The position numbers were made by a program, and so were the translations under genes. A stretch of 64,000 nt of DNA from positions 124,001 to 188,000 of the forward strand of contig PAPJ01000012.1 of NCBI GenBank assembly GCA_002709045.1, in the 5' to 3' direction. Shown one piece after another: positions 45,101 to 55,299 of the stretch (position 1 is the stretch's first letter; every line of letters starts with the position of its first letter). A model generated the notes under the pieces. That model was not told the origin of the DNA and ran no database searches. It saw only the letters and a list, made by a program, of their open reading frames with translations. The DNA comes from Planctomycetaceae bacterium. GTDB taxonomy: Bacteria > Planctomycetota > Planctomycetia > Pirellulales > Pirellulaceae.

Positions 45101-46357
45101 ATGACGAAACGTCAATTATTCTGGATTATCTGCCTTATTTCATGTCTTCATACGCTGGTGCATGTTTTTGAGCTGGCATTGCCCGCGGTCCAGGATGACC
45201 TAAAAATCCACTATCACACTAGCGATACAGTTATCGGATCTTTAAGTAGTGCCTTTCGATGGCCGTGGGGACTGGGCGCATTACTTGTAGGTTTTTTAGT
45301 GGATAAATTCGGTGCTCCACCGATGCTGATCATTTATCTAGTTGGCTGTGCGTTGCTTTGTTTTATAATTTCCTGCGGGCCGGGATTAGACTCTCTGTTT
45401 GGTATGTTCTTTGTGCTGGGATTATTTGCAAGCATTTACCATCCGGCTGGTCTGACACTAATTTCTCTTAAAACGACGCCCGAACAAAGACCAATGGCAT
45501 TAGGTATACACGGCGTCTTCGGTTCGGCCGGGATAGCTTTAGCTCCTTTGGTCTTTGCTCTACTTCAAACCAATGGAATGCAGTGGCAGGGCTTCTTTTT
45601 TGTGCTGGGCATTATTGGCGTTCTCGGCGGCGTCATCTTTTTTGCCTTACGGCGTCATCTGGCTATCGTCCCGGAAAATGAAATTTCTATCACTACTGAT
45701 ACAAACGAAAACTCGATTTCGACCGACGAACCTGACAGAGACTGGCATTCATTTGCTATCTTAATCACACTTGCGGCAATTCAGGGAATGGTCTACTCCG
45801 GAGTGATTACTTTTTTCAAAGACGAATCTTTTCTGAAAATATCTTTATTCAGCAATTGGTTCGATACATCGGCAGAGGTTAAGTCTCAACGATCATTCCT
45901 AATGGCTGGTATCATGCTCTTCGGATGTCTGGGCCAGTTTGTTGCCGGGAAAATTGGTAATCCACAACGACTCGAACAGCAACTGACTATCATTACACTG
46001 ATGAATGCTCCGTTTCTTGCGGGAATGGCCTTCTTTGCGGGTGAATGGGCTCTGTTATCAGCAGCTATCTTCGCATTTGTACATTTCATGTTTCAGCCAA
46101 TTTACAATAGCTTAGTAGCCAAATACACACCTCGGGAACACCGCAGTGTTTGCTATGGTTTGAACTTCGTAATGGGTTTCGGTGTTGGTAGTTTAGGAGC
46201 CGTGCTTGCCGGCTGGATCAAAGATACAACGAATCTGAATACCAATCATGTATTTGCTGGTCTTTCGATAGCAGCATCACTGTTTGGCGTTATGTTAATC
46301 ATCCTCAATCGCAAAACCAAAATAAAAGCAGAATGTCAGACGCATCCCAAAATGTAA
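45101..46357 (+). CDS. Major facilitator superfamily transporter
   Basis: The 418-residue protein has twelve likely membrane helices in two halves, separated by a charged loop near residues 190-215. The early SSAFRWPWGLGALLVGFLVDKFG segment carries the MFS loop 2-3 pattern. The substrate is unknown. It lies three bases after trpD and overlaps the next gene by 25 bases, so a three-gene transcript is likely. Confidence 0.88.
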   Translation: MTKRQLFWIICLISCLHTLVHVFELALPAVQDDLKIHYHTSDTVIGSLSSAFRWPWGLGALLVGFLVDKFGAPPMLIIYLVGCALLCFIISCGPGLDSLFGMFFVLGLFASIYHPAGLTLISLKTTPEQRPMALGIHGVFGSAGIALAPLVFALLQTNGMQWQGFFFVLGIIGVLGGVIFFALRRHLAIVPENEISITTDTNENSISTDEPDRDWHSFAILITLAAIQGMVYSGVITFFKDESFLKISLFSNWFDTSAEVKSQRSFLMAGIMLFGCLGQFVAGKIGNPQRLEQQLTIITLMNAPFLAGMAFFAGEWALLSAAIFAFVHFMFQPIYNSLVAKYTPREHRSVCYGLNFVMGFGVGSLGAVLAGWIKDTTNLNTNHVFAGLSIAASLFGVMLIILNRKTKIKAECQTHPKM

Positions 46358-47214
46358 TCGGAGTCATCGGTGTTGGTCTATTAGGCAGCGCATTATGTCA
46401 GCGCCTGTATAAATCCGGATACTCAATCATTGGTTACGATATTGACCCCGGGCAGTTGGATTCCTTGCTCCGGATTGAAGGACAGGCAGCAGGTTCGATT
46501 GCGGAAGTGGCTGAAACGGCCGCTGTAATTTTCCTTTCGCTGCCGGATTCAACAGTTTCAACCACTGTTTGTTCTGAAATTGCAACCAGTGCTTTTTCCG
46601 GCTTGACTGTCATCGATACAACAACCGGCACACCTGAAGATGCAGTCAAAAACAACCTAATGCTTAGGCAAAATGACATCCATTTTATGGAGGCTACAGT
46701 TGCCGGATCCAGTAGTCAGGTTCAGGAAGGTGCTGCGGTGTTGATGATTGGCGGTGATACTCAGAACTTCAATCGGCATTCATCTTTGCTGCATCATATC
46801 TCTAACGACGTTTTTTATGCTGGTGAAATCGGTGCTGGTGCAAAACTTAAACTCATAGTCAATCTGGCGATTGGGCTTAATAGAGCCGTACTGGCCGAAA
46901 GCCTGGCACTAGCTGACGCTGCGGGGATCCCGATGCAAAAAGCATTGGAGGTTTTGAAAGCCACACCTGCCTACTCTTCCGCCATGGATATCAAAGGCGA
47001 AAAGATGATTGATCAAAATTTCACACCCCAAGCCCGACTACAACAACACCGTAAAGATGTCCGGCTCATCCGTCAGTTCGCTAATCAACATCTACAAGGC
47101 CTGCCATTGACCGATTTACACGCCAAATTATTGGATACCGCTATAGAGGCTGGCTATGGTGATCTCGATAACAGTGTTATTTATAAAGTCATTCGCGAAA
47201 ATCTCGCATCATAA
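46333..47214 (+). CDS. 3-hydroxyisobutyrate dehydrogenase / 6-phosphogluconate dehydrogenase-like oxidoreductase
   Basis: The 293-residue protein has the N-terminal nucleotide fold IGVIGVGLLGSALCQRL (residues 8-24) with an NAD-preferring acidic residue in GYDIDP. It continues with the EATVAGSSSQVQEGAAVLMIGG segment near 118-140 and the catalytic Lys region GAGAKLKLIVNL near 172. It should oxidise a beta-hydroxy acid. Its start lies inside the MFS gene (25-base overlap), suggesting the transporter may import its substrate; that link is inferred. Confidence 0.9.
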   Translation: MSDASQNVIGVIGVGLLGSALCQRLYKSGYSIIGYDIDPGQLDSLLRIEGQAAGSIAEVAETAAVIFLSLPDSTVSTTVCSEIATSAFSGLTVIDTTTGTPEDAVKNNLMLRQNDIHFMEATVAGSSSQVQEGAAVLMIGGDTQNFNRHSSLLHHISNDVFYAGEIGAGAKLKLIVNLAIGLNRAVLAESLALADAAGIPMQKALEVLKATPAYSSAMDIKGEKMIDQNFTPQARLQQHRKDVRLIRQFANQHLQGLPLTDLHAKLLDTAIEAGYGDLDNSVIYKVIRENLAS

Positions 47215-47310
47215 TTCCACTCTGCCAAAGTTAGTTTTCTATCTACAATAAAAGTGGAGGCTGCGGAACATACTACCTGCCATACCGTAGTAGTTTTCCG
47301 TGCAAACACT

Positions 47311-48819
47311 ATGATTCAAAGAGATATACCTGCTGTCGGAATCGACTTAGGGACAACTTACTCAGCTGTTGCAATTCTTGATGAAAAGGATTGTCCGCAA
47401 ACACTGTTAAATGCCGAAGGTGATCGCACAACACCCAGCGTGTTGTTGTTTAATGGTCAGAACATTGTTATTGGCAAACAGGCCGAACTCGCCAAAGGTC
47501 ATCAATTTGAGTCTATTGCCGAGTACACCAAACGAGACCTTGGCAAGCGTAGTTATCATAAGCCAATGGAAGGCGTTGAATATCCTCCCGAAACTCTGCT
47601 CGCTTACATATTGAATAAATTACGTAAAGATACCATCGCACAGATTGGCGAGTTTGATAAAGCAGTCATTACCGTACCTGCCTATTTTGACGAAAGTCGC
47701 CGCAAAGCGACTCAGGACGCCGGCTATCTGGCTGGCCTCGATGTTTTAGACATTATCAATGAACCTACGGCTGCAGCGATCGCTTATGGCTACCAACAAG
47801 ATGACGGAAATTCCGGGAGCCAAACTGTTCTGGTCTATGATTTAGGTGGTGGAACATTTGATGTAACGATCATAAAAATCGAAGACAAGAAATACCTGGC
47901 GTTAGCTACTGATGGAGATGTAAAACTCGGCGGTGTCGATTGGGACGAACGACTCGTCAACTATATGGCTGAGCAATTTATAGCGACCTACGACGTGGAT
48001 CCCAGAGACGATAAAAACTCTCTTGGTCAGCTATGGCAACAAGCGCGACAAGCCAAACATTCGCTGTCAAACTCCGAGCAACATACTATTCAGCTTAAAC
48101 ATCGGCAGCAGGACTTAGTAATTAGTATTACACGGGAGCAGTTCGAATCACTTACGGAGGATCTGTTAGAACGAACTCGTTTCACTGCCAGCCAAACCGT
48201 CAAAGCCGCAGGTTTAACCTGGAATGACATTGATCATGTACTACTAGTTGGCGGATCTACAAGAATGCCCGCCGTCAGCGCTATGCTCCGACTGGAAAGT
48301 GGCACCGAACCTAATCGCAGTGTTTCACCAGACGAGGCCGTGGCACACGGAGCAGCTCTGCATGCCGGCCGATTACTCGATCAACAGGGTGGACGATCCC
48401 CAAATTTCTCTGTCACAAATGTTAATTCGCATACTCTGGGCGTCGTCGGTGTGGATCCGGAAACAAAAAGGCCGCGAACGGCCAGAATCATACCACGAAA
48501 CACCTGTTTACCAATCACTGCCAAACGTGATTTTCGAATGCGACCAGATCAGCAATCTATAAAAATTGAGATCGTCGAAGGGGAAAGCAGGTCACCTGAT
48601 GCCTGTCAGTTGATTGGTGCCTGTATAATCCGTGGTATTCCAACAGATTTACCTGATCATTCTGCCGTCGAAGTCTTCTTTAAATACAAAGAGGACGGTC
48701 GGTTAAAAGTTAAAGTACGAGTCAAAGGTACGGATATCATGCTGGACAATGAATTTCTTCGTGAAAATACAATGTCCCAGGAACAGCTCGATATCTGGCG
48801 AGACTATATCACCGGTTAA
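47311..48819 (+). CDS. Short Hsp70-family chaperone without the C-terminal lid
   Basis: From ATG at 47311 the protein has 502 residues. It has the three ATPase signatures: [14 protein letters not shown] near residues 10-23, [13 protein letters not shown] near 175, and [12 protein letters not shown] near 312. A beta-sandwich substrate domain follows (about 365-480), and then the protein stops, so the alpha-helical lid of DnaK (about 640 residues) is missing. It is nearer to HscC-like or other specialised Hsp70s than to housekeeping DnaK. No grpE or dnaJ is adjacent; moeA begins 16 bases later. Confidence 0.88.
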   Translation: MIQRDIPAVGIDLGTTYSAVAILDEKDCPQTLLNAEGDRTTPSVLLFNGQNIVIGKQAELAKGHQFESIAEYTKRDLGKRSYHKPMEGVEYPPETLLAYILNKLRKDTIAQIGEFDKAVITVPAYFDESRRKATQDAGYLAGLDVLDIINEPTAAAIAYGYQQDDGNSGSQTVLVYDLGGGTFDVTIIKIEDKKYLALATDGDVKLGGVDWDERLVNYMAEQFIATYDVDPRDDKNSLGQLWQQARQAKHSLSNSEQHTIQLKHRQQDLVISITREQFESLTEDLLERTRFTASQTVKAAGLTWNDIDHVLLVGGSTRMPAVSAMLRLESGTEPNRSVSPDEAVAHGAALHAGRLLDQQGGRSPNFSVTNVNSHTLGVVGVDPETKRPRTARIIPRNTCLPITAKRDFRMRPDQQSIKIEIVEGESRSPDACQLIGACIIRGIPTDLPDHSAVEVFFKYKEDGRLKVKVRVKGTDIMLDNEFLRENTMSQEQLDIWRDYITG

Positions 48820-48835
48820 TTCATCCAGGCATTCC

Positions 48836-50080
48836 ATGTTTCAAGATCCACCCTATCGTCCAACCGATGTACGCATGAAAGGTTTCCCGCGCCGCTGGAC
48901 CGTCCGTAACTGCATTGACTGGATTGACAAGCAGACCCCGGAGTGTCTAAGTGAGACGATTTCATTAGCTAAAGCCGCGGGAAGAGTATTAGCCGCCGAT
49001 GTTACAAGCAAAGTTAATGTTCCGCATTTTGCGAGAGCTATGATGGATGGCTTTGCTGTTGTTGCCTGTGATACCTCGGGAGCAACAACCTATAACTCGC
49101 TGAAACTAAATGTGATAGGACAATCATTACCGGGAAATCCGTTCAGTGGCGAAGTCTCATTGGGCCATACTATTAGGATTATGACCGGTGCTCCCATGCC
49201 TGCCGGTGCTAACGCTGTTTTACCCGTCGAACACACCGTGATTAATGATGAGGTTATCCTGGTGCAGGAAGAAGTAGCACCCGGCAAACACGTTGGAATT
49301 CCGGGTGAAGACATCAGAGAAGATACGGTCGTCCTGCAACGGGGCCGCCAACTACGCCCTCAGGATCTTGGTGTACTAAGCTCTATTGGTGTCAGTGATC
49401 TTGATGTTGTAAAACGACCTCGTGTACGTCTAATAATTACTGGCAATGAATTGCTGCCACCTGGCACCACTCCCGAAAACTTTAATATCACAGATGCAAA
49501 CAGTCCCATGCTATCAGCACTGATTGAGCGGGACGGGGGAGAGGTGAAACATCCGGGCATTATTGCTGATAACCCTAACAGTATTTTAGATGCCTTCAGG
49601 ACGGATGCTGAAATTATTGTGGTTTCCGGAGGTTCAAGTGTTGGACAAGAAGATCATGCTCCCCGATTACTTGCCGAATATGGTTCACTGGAGATTCATG
49701 GCGTGGCCATGCGTCCAAGCAGTCCCAGCGGTATGGGCACATTTGACGGCAATCTGGTCTTTCTATTGCCCGGCAATCCGGTATCATGTCTCTGCGCATA
49801 TGATTTTTTTGCTGCTCGAGCCGTACGAAAGCTTGCCGGTAAATCTGCCGACTGGCCACATAAGGTCATTACCCTGCCGCTATCGAGAAAGCTGGTATCA
49901 ACCGTAGGACGCACGGATTATGCACGCGTGAATATAAACAATGGATTCGTAGAGCCGATCGCGATTAGCGGTGCCAGTGTTTTAAGTAGCACAACCAGGG
50001 CAGACGGATTCGTTATTGTCCCGGAAGATCTGGAAGGATACGCCCGGGATTCAGAAGTAACAGTATATTTGTACGAATAA
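48836..50080 (+). CDS. moeA: Molybdopterin molybdenumtransferase
   Basis: MoeA inserts molybdate (or tungstate) into adenylylated molybdopterin. From ATG at 48836 the protein has 414 residues. It contains RAMMDGFAVVA near residue 64, the GAPMPAGANAVLPVEH motif near 118-133, VRLIITGNELLPPG near 195, the SGGSSVGQEDH loop near 265 and LPGNPVSC near 310. An ATG at 48749 is too far upstream and overlaps the Hsp70 gene. A second moeA-type gene follows after two bases. Confidence 0.93.
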   Translation: MFQDPPYRPTDVRMKGFPRRWTVRNCIDWIDKQTPECLSETISLAKAAGRVLAADVTSKVNVPHFARAMMDGFAVVACDTSGATTYNSLKLNVIGQSLPGNPFSGEVSLGHTIRIMTGAPMPAGANAVLPVEHTVINDEVILVQEEVAPGKHVGIPGEDIREDTVVLQRGRQLRPQDLGVLSSIGVSDLDVVKRPRVRLIITGNELLPPGTTPENFNITDANSPMLSALIERDGGEVKHPGIIADNPNSILDAFRTDAEIIVVSGGSSVGQEDHAPRLLAEYGSLEIHGVAMRPSSPSGMGTFDGNLVFLLPGNPVSCLCAYDFFAARAVRKLAGKSADWPHKVITLPLSRKLVSTVGRTDYARVNINNGFVEPIAISGASVLSSTTRADGFVIVPEDLEGYARDSEVTVYLYE

Positions 50081-50082
50081 TT

Positions 50083-52014
50083 ATGGCCGAGCAAAGACAA
50101 TTTTTAGAAGTCATCAATCGTGATGAGGCTGAGCAACGCTTTCACGGTGCGCTCAATCTGCAACCTCTCGGTGTTGAACTCGTAAAATTAGACCAGGCAT
50201 TAGGCCGCATTCTCGCACAAGACATCCGTTCGTCCCACAATGTGCCCTCCTTTGACCGCTCAAACTATGATGGGTATGCCGTTAAAGCCAGCGATACTCA
50301 TGGAGCAACCGAAGAAGTGCCTTGCCCCCTGGCACTACTGAAAGAAACAATCGCCACTGCAGTCGTACCACAAACGGAAGTAACAGCCGGCTGCGCCATG
50401 AGCGTTGCCACCGGAGGAATGATTCCCCGCGGAGCAAATGCCGTTGTGATGATCGAACACACCGATATGGTCGATGGTAATTTAGTCGTACGAAAGACCG
50501 TCAATTCAGGATTCGGTATCTCCTTTGCAGGTTCTGACATCACAGCTGGAGAAATTGTCCTGCGGCAAGGCGAACTTCTGACCAGTCGAGAGACCGGCGT
50601 GCTGGCTGCTATTGGTGAATCGCAAGTACCCGTTTATCGAAAGCCAAAAGTAGGAATCGTCTCCACAGGCGACGAAATCATTCCACCAGGTGAAACCATG
50701 CAGCCCGCAATGGTTTTTGATTCTAATGCCAGAATTCTAGCTGATGCTGTAACTGAGTTGGGTGGTATGCCCATAGCACTCGGCATCGTTCAGGATGATG
50801 AACAGCAATTAGACGAGCTTCTAGAAACAGCTGTGATAAACTGCGACGTTGTATTACTCTCAGGCGGAACAAGTAAAGGTGAAGGCGATATTTCCTATAA
50901 AGTTGTCGCATCGCTTAAGGATCCGGGCATTGTTGCCCATGGAGTAGCGCTTAAACCCGGGAAGCCGATTTGTCTGGCCGTGACACAACAGAAGCCGGTG
51001 GTGATTCTGCCAGGATTTCCTACGTCTGCCATTTTTACCTTTCATGAATTTGTAGCTCCTGTGATTCGAAAACTGGCGGGTAATGCCCCTGCCGATCAAA
51101 CACAGCTAGAAGCTCGGCTGGCTGTCCATCTTCGCTCTGAGATTGGGCGCACTGAGTACCTACTTGTCGGCTTGGTTGAGCATCCGGAAAAGGACACTTT
51201 GATCGCTTACCCAATGGGTAAGGGAAGCGGTAGCGTGACCACCTTTAGTCATGCCGACGGTTTTATTACCATCGACCGACATCATGAAATTCTGGATGAA
51301 GGTGCAGCGGTCAATGTAACTCTGTTAGGTAAACAACTAACCATCGCTGATTTAGTCGTAATTGGCAGCCACTGTGTCGGACTCGATCTCATGCTCTCCA
51401 CTCTGCAACAAGATGGCACGCACAGTAAGCTGATGACTGTGGGTTCTACCGGCGGAGTAGAAGCCGCAAGGCGAGGTGAATGTGATATTGCGGGTGTTCA
51501 CTTATTAAATGACGACGGGACAACCTACAATCAGCATCTACTGGACGATTCACTACGACTGGTCAAAGGTTATAAACGCACACAAGGTATTATTTTTCGT
51601 AAAGGTGACGTTCGTTTCTATAACAAAACGGTTAATGAAATTGTTGATTTTGTTAACGCTAACCCATCGGTTCATATGGTGAACCGTAACCAGGGCAGCG
51701 GTACGAGGATACTGATTGATCAATTATTCAGCCAACAATCAGAAAAACCGACTGGCTACTCGATGCAGTCAAAAAGTCATCACGCCGTCGCAGCCAGTAT
51801 TAAGCACGGCTCGGCTGACTGGGGTATCGCGATCAAGGGCGTCGTTGATCCCGCATTAGACTTTATTCCAGTTGCAAATGAGGAATTCGATTTTATTATC
51901 CCGTCCAATCGCTGGGGAAAAAAATCTGTCCGACAATTTCTGAATATTTTAAGCAGTGACTCTCTACGTAACAGGCTGATCGACCTGGGTTTTGAATTGC
52001 ATGATCGCCAGTAA
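50083..52014 (+). CDS. MoeA fused to a periplasmic-binding-protein-like domain
   Basis: The 643-residue protein has MoeA over residues 1-415 (FDRSNYDGYAVKASD near 58, RGANAVVMIEHTDM near 125, VGIVSTGDEIIPPG near 190, SGGTSKGEGD near 260). A PBP-like domain covers about 420-643, with GSHCVGLDLML, VGSTGGVEAARRGECDIAGVHLL and NRNQGSGTRILID segments typical of ModA/LysR-type ligand pockets. The fusion occurs in archaeal and some bacterial MoeA proteins. The added domain could bind molybdate, tungstate or a cofactor intermediate. With the first moeA, this gives two insertases beside a Mo/W enzyme. Confidence 0.9.
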   Translation: MAEQRQFLEVINRDEAEQRFHGALNLQPLGVELVKLDQALGRILAQDIRSSHNVPSFDRSNYDGYAVKASDTHGATEEVPCPLALLKETIATAVVPQTEVTAGCAMSVATGGMIPRGANAVVMIEHTDMVDGNLVVRKTVNSGFGISFAGSDITAGEIVLRQGELLTSRETGVLAAIGESQVPVYRKPKVGIVSTGDEIIPPGETMQPAMVFDSNARILADAVTELGGMPIALGIVQDDEQQLDELLETAVINCDVVLLSGGTSKGEGDISYKVVASLKDPGIVAHGVALKPGKPICLAVTQQKPVVILPGFPTSAIFTFHEFVAPVIRKLAGNAPADQTQLEARLAVHLRSEIGRTEYLLVGLVEHPEKDTLIAYPMGKGSGSVTTFSHADGFITIDRHHEILDEGAAVNVTLLGKQLTIADLVVIGSHCVGLDLMLSTLQQDGTHSKLMTVGSTGGVEAARRGECDIAGVHLLNDDGTTYNQHLLDDSLRLVKGYKRTQGIIFRKGDVRFYNKTVNEIVDFVNANPSVHMVNRNQGSGTRILIDQLFSQQSEKPTGYSMQSKSHHAVAASIKHGSADWGIAIKGVVDPALDFIPVANEEFDFIIPSNRWGKKSVRQFLNILSSDSLRNRLIDLGFELHDRQ

Positions 52015-52021
52015 CTAGCAT

Positions 52022-52837
52022 TTAGGTTCGAAGTAGAATTTCACCGCGGCCACCATCAATCATGTCACCGTGATAAAGATTATAGGAAGCGTTGAGATTC
52101 TCTTCCGTAACATGAAAACCGGTATCGGCAAGCTTACGTAACATGACTCGCATGAATTCAGGCTGATATTGCACTGCATGACGGAAACTTGGAAGAAGCT
52201 GCGGATGTTCCTCGCCCATAAAAATAATCGAACCCCGACGCATGCCCGCTCCGTGACGAATTCCAGAACTGCCGAATATCATAACAGTACCAGCCAACAT
52301 ATTAAATCCAATTAAATCTCCGGCATTACCACCAATAACGATCAGGCCGCGACGCATGGTCAATCCAATCTCATTGCCGGCGTTTCCATCAATAATGATC
52401 GTGCCGCGATTCATCCCTCGTTCGCTACCACGGTAGGCAGCCCCTACCTGATGACCTGCATTCCCATGAACATGAATCAAACCACCTTTCATTTCCCCAC
52501 CGATCCAGTCGCCGGCATTTCCATTGACAATTATTGTGCCGCCACGCATTTCACTTCCAAGATGTCGACCACAATCTCCATCGATAGTAATTGAACCGTG
52601 TTGCATCTTTGTGCCGATCCAATGGACTCCGGTGAGCTGTCCCGATAGATGCATATGCAGATCGGCTGAATCTCCGGAGATTTTAAAGAAATCCGCAAGA
52701 ACACATTTATCTTTCCCATGGAAAACCGGCAGCTGCTCGATTTCGGCAAGTGATAACTGCTGCACTATATCCGGGGTAATCCCTTCAATTTCAACAGGGA
52801 TCTTAGTATCACCTTGATAGGTAAGTTTCAGAGTCAT
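52022..52837 (-). CDS. fwdC: Formylmethanofuran dehydrogenase subunit C
   Basis: The 271-residue protein is a right-handed beta-helix with repeated G-x2-G-x3-G turns. Examples are GNAGDWIG, GNAGHQVG, GNAGNEIG and GNAGDLIG (residues about 85-190), the hallmark of FwdC/FhcC and of the glutamate synthase alpha C-terminal domain. It is a structural subunit that binds the A and B subunits. It converges with the MoeA-PBP gene (seven bases apart). The symbol fhcC would apply if the complex works only as a hydrolase. Confidence 0.93.
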   Translation of the reverse strand: MTLKLTYQGDTKIPVEIEGITPDIVQQLSLAEIEQLPVFHGKDKCVLADFFKISGDSADLHMHLSGQLTGVHWIGTKMQHGSITIDGDCGRHLGSEMRGGTIIVNGNAGDWIGGEMKGGLIHVHGNAGHQVGAAYRGSERGMNRGTIIIDGNAGNEIGLTMRRGLIVIGGNAGDLIGFNMLAGTVMIFGSSGIRHGAGMRRGSIIFMGEEHPQLLPSFRHAVQYQPEFMRVMLRKLADTGFHVTEENLNASYNLYHGDMIDGGRGEILLRT

Positions 52838-52906
52838 GGATCATTCTTATCTATAAAAACAAATCGCGAGCTATTATTAAATCTATACTAGGGTTATATA
52901 AATGGA

Positions 52907-53599
52907 ATGCATATGACAAATTCAAACTTACAAATCGCCGGCATTATCCTTTGTGGGGGTATCAGTAGCCGCATGGGACAAAGCAAAGCTTTGCTACCAT
53001 TCGGTAATGAAACCATGCTTCAACGTGTTGTTCGAATTATGTCAAATGTCAGTTCGCCGATTGTTATTGTCAAAGCTGAAAACCAGTTATTGCCCAAGTT
53101 GCCGGACGATGTCCTTATCACTCAGGATCGTATCGCCGGCCAGGGGCCACTGGAAGGGATACGAATGGGCCTGGATGCTCTGCTGCAAAATCCAAGTAAG
53201 ACTCAGGCCGCGACTGCCGCATACGTTACCAGTTGTGACGTTCCACTGCTTCAGCCAGCTTTTGTACAGGCTGTTGCCAACAGCCTTGGAAATGCCGATG
53301 CTGCTGTGGTCGTGGAAGACGGTTTCCGTCATCCACTGGCTGCCATCTACCGAACCTCCATAATTCCAGTAATTGATGCACTGCTGGAGTCCGGTCAACG
53401 ACGACCGTTATTCTTATTTGATCGGGTTGCAACAGTAAACGTTGCAACTGACGATCTGTTATCTGCTGATCCCGAATTGTCCAGTTTGATGAATCTCAAT
53501 CAACCGAACGATTATCTGACTGCCCTTCAACGGGCTGGGCTTCAACCCGACCCTAATACTATCGCTCAACTTGATTTATTAGGTGACTCCTCTGGCTGA
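52907..53599 (+). CDS. mobA: Molybdenum cofactor guanylyltransferase
   Basis: MobA adds GMP to molybdopterin to give the MGD form used by the DMSO-reductase superfamily, to which FwdB belongs. The 230-residue protein opens with the nucleotide-binding GIILCGGISSRMGQSKALL motif (residues 12-30), has AYVTSCDVPLL near 104 and a RHPLAAIYR segment near 143. An ATG two codons on (52913) is an alternative start. Its 3' end overlaps the 3' end of fwdA on the other strand by 34 bases. Confidence 0.9.
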   Translation: MHMTNSNLQIAGIILCGGISSRMGQSKALLPFGNETMLQRVVRIMSNVSSPIVIVKAENQLLPKLPDDVLITQDRIAGQGPLEGIRMGLDALLQNPSKTQAATAAYVTSCDVPLLQPAFVQAVANSLGNADAAVVVEDGFRHPLAAIYRTSIIPVIDALLESGQRRPLFLFDRVATVNVATDDLLSADPELSSLMNLNQPNDYLTALQRAGLQPDPNTIAQLDLLGDSSG

Positions 53600-55254
53600 C
53601 TACAATCTACCACTTCGGCGTGATGTAAATAATCATCCTGAATAGGATAATTACGAAACCGTACGGAGTAGTATTGTTCAAACCAATCTGAAATATCTTT
53701 TTCAATTTCCAAATCATAGTCTGGATCTACATGAAATATCTTACCCGACAAGGGTTCACGGATTTCTGCGTCTTCGACTACTAAAACACCTGACTTAAAA
53801 ACATACTTTGGTAATTCAAACATGAGTTGTTTATTTTCGTGTGGGAGATAAACCGTAATATCCGCATCAGCACCAGGTCCGAGATGCCCTTTATTTTTCA
53901 AACCTAGTATCTTAGCAGGACCAGCCCGGGTAATAATACAGATCTCATTCAATGTATATTCGCGTTTGAGATCGGCCAGAATACACCGATTCACAACCTC
54001 AGGATGTACCGTTCTTAAAACATCATTCCGGTATGTGCTATCCATTAATAAACGAATAATTTGAGGATAGGCAGTAAAGGAGGCGCCATTTGGGGAATCC
54101 GTACTCATGACCACACGCCAAGGGTCATTCACAAGTAAATACCATTCCAGGCCAATCGCCCATTGCAATGCGTGAACCAAGCTTTCATTACGATACTTAA
54201 TTGGTGCAATACCACATCCAGACTCCATCTCTGTATCGGCACTGAACCATTTTGTTCCATAGACGTTGTGTAAATAATAGCCGAGGGGGCCATCTCCGGT
54301 CATACTTGTTGTTTCACCAAACATCACTTGGCCAACATCAACCGTAATATTCTCATGGGTGTTTACATATTCAGCTAGTTCTTGTGCTTTACTGCAGAAG
54401 CTCTCCTCTTCACCTTCACCTCCACCATAGCTGTGGAATTGTACATGAGTAATATGGCCGTTATAACCATTCAAAGCATCCATCGTATTGAACGTGGTCG
54501 AGTAGTTACCGGGCATACCAAGATTATTACAATGAATGTGGACAGGGTGAGGCAGACCGATTTCGTTGGCTGTTCTTGTCAACTCTGAGATAATTTGGCG
54601 AGGAGTGATGTCAAAATAATCGATTGTCTGATCTACAGTATCTACATTTCCCTTGGGATGATGCTTCCATACTTCAACACCGCCAGGATTGACAAGTTTC
54701 GGCGCATAACCTTTCGCGGCTCCCAATAACCAAGGCAAAAAACCTTTGAGTTTTTCTGGCTCATTATCTGCTATTGATTTCATCACGAAGTGATTATTAC
54801 CGGTAAGCACAAAGAATCCTTTGTCGATACAGGGAGTATCTTCAAGCTCCTCATGAGCATGCCGCGCGGAAAGAGGTGGAACGGCGGCATCAAAGGCTGT
54901 AGTATAACCAAGGCCGATATATTTATATCCGATAGCAAATGTACTCGGAACGCTTCCCATGGTTCCACTATGTGTCTTTTGTGTTCGTTCTATGACTTCA
55001 TCTCGGCGTTTATCTTCTGGCCGCATTTTTCTTGCCATATTGACTTTTGGACCGGCGATATGACAGTGCATATCTACACCACCGGGCATTACAACGTAGC
55101 CTGCTAAATCAATTACCCGCCCTGCGCGGACTCCAGGCGGCGGTGGTTCCACAATCTTATCATCGAGGATCCAAATATCTTGGGCTTGACCGTCTACGCC
55201 ATTTAATGGATCGTAAACATAACCGCCGGCAAGTTTTAAGTAAGATGCTGTCAT
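53566..55254 (-). CDS. fwdA: Formylmethanofuran dehydrogenase subunit A (amidohydrolase)
   Basis: The 562-residue protein belongs to the amidohydrolase superfamily and interconverts formate with formylmethanofuran at a binuclear zinc site. Metal-ligand His63 and His65 lie in GGVDMHCHIAGPK, and a downstream HCNNLGMPGN segment (near residue 245) and STDSPNGASF (near 388) match family positions. The protein is complete. It lies between mobA and the DinB gene, both on the opposite strand. Confidence 0.94.
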   Translation of the reverse strand: MTASYLKLAGGYVYDPLNGVDGQAQDIWILDDKIVEPPPPGVRAGRVIDLAGYVVMPGGVDMHCHIAGPKVNMARKMRPEDKRRDEVIERTQKTHSGTMGSVPSTFAIGYKYIGLGYTTAFDAAVPPLSARHAHEELEDTPCIDKGFFVLTGNNHFVMKSIADNEPEKLKGFLPWLLGAAKGYAPKLVNPGGVEVWKHHPKGNVDTVDQTIDYFDITPRQIISELTRTANEIGLPHPVHIHCNNLGMPGNYSTTFNTMDALNGYNGHITHVQFHSYGGGEGEEESFCSKAQELAEYVNTHENITVDVGQVMFGETTSMTGDGPLGYYLHNVYGTKWFSADTEMESGCGIAPIKYRNESLVHALQWAIGLEWYLLVNDPWRVVMSTDSPNGASFTAYPQIIRLLMDSTYRNDVLRTVHPEVVNRCILADLKREYTLNEICIITRAGPAKILGLKNKGHLGPGADADITVYLPHENKQLMFELPKYVFKSGVLVVEDAEIREPLSGKIFHVDPDYDLEIEKDISDWFEQYYSVRFRNYPIQDDYLHHAEVVDCSQPEESPNKSS

Positions 55255-55299
55255 TTGTTAAGTATCAATAACTTATTTATTTTTTGTGCTGAAATTCCT

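Noticed and set aside
53087..53398. 103-codon minus-strand ORF within mobA
   Set aside because: Antisense shadow with tryptophan- and glutamine-rich, non-natural composition.
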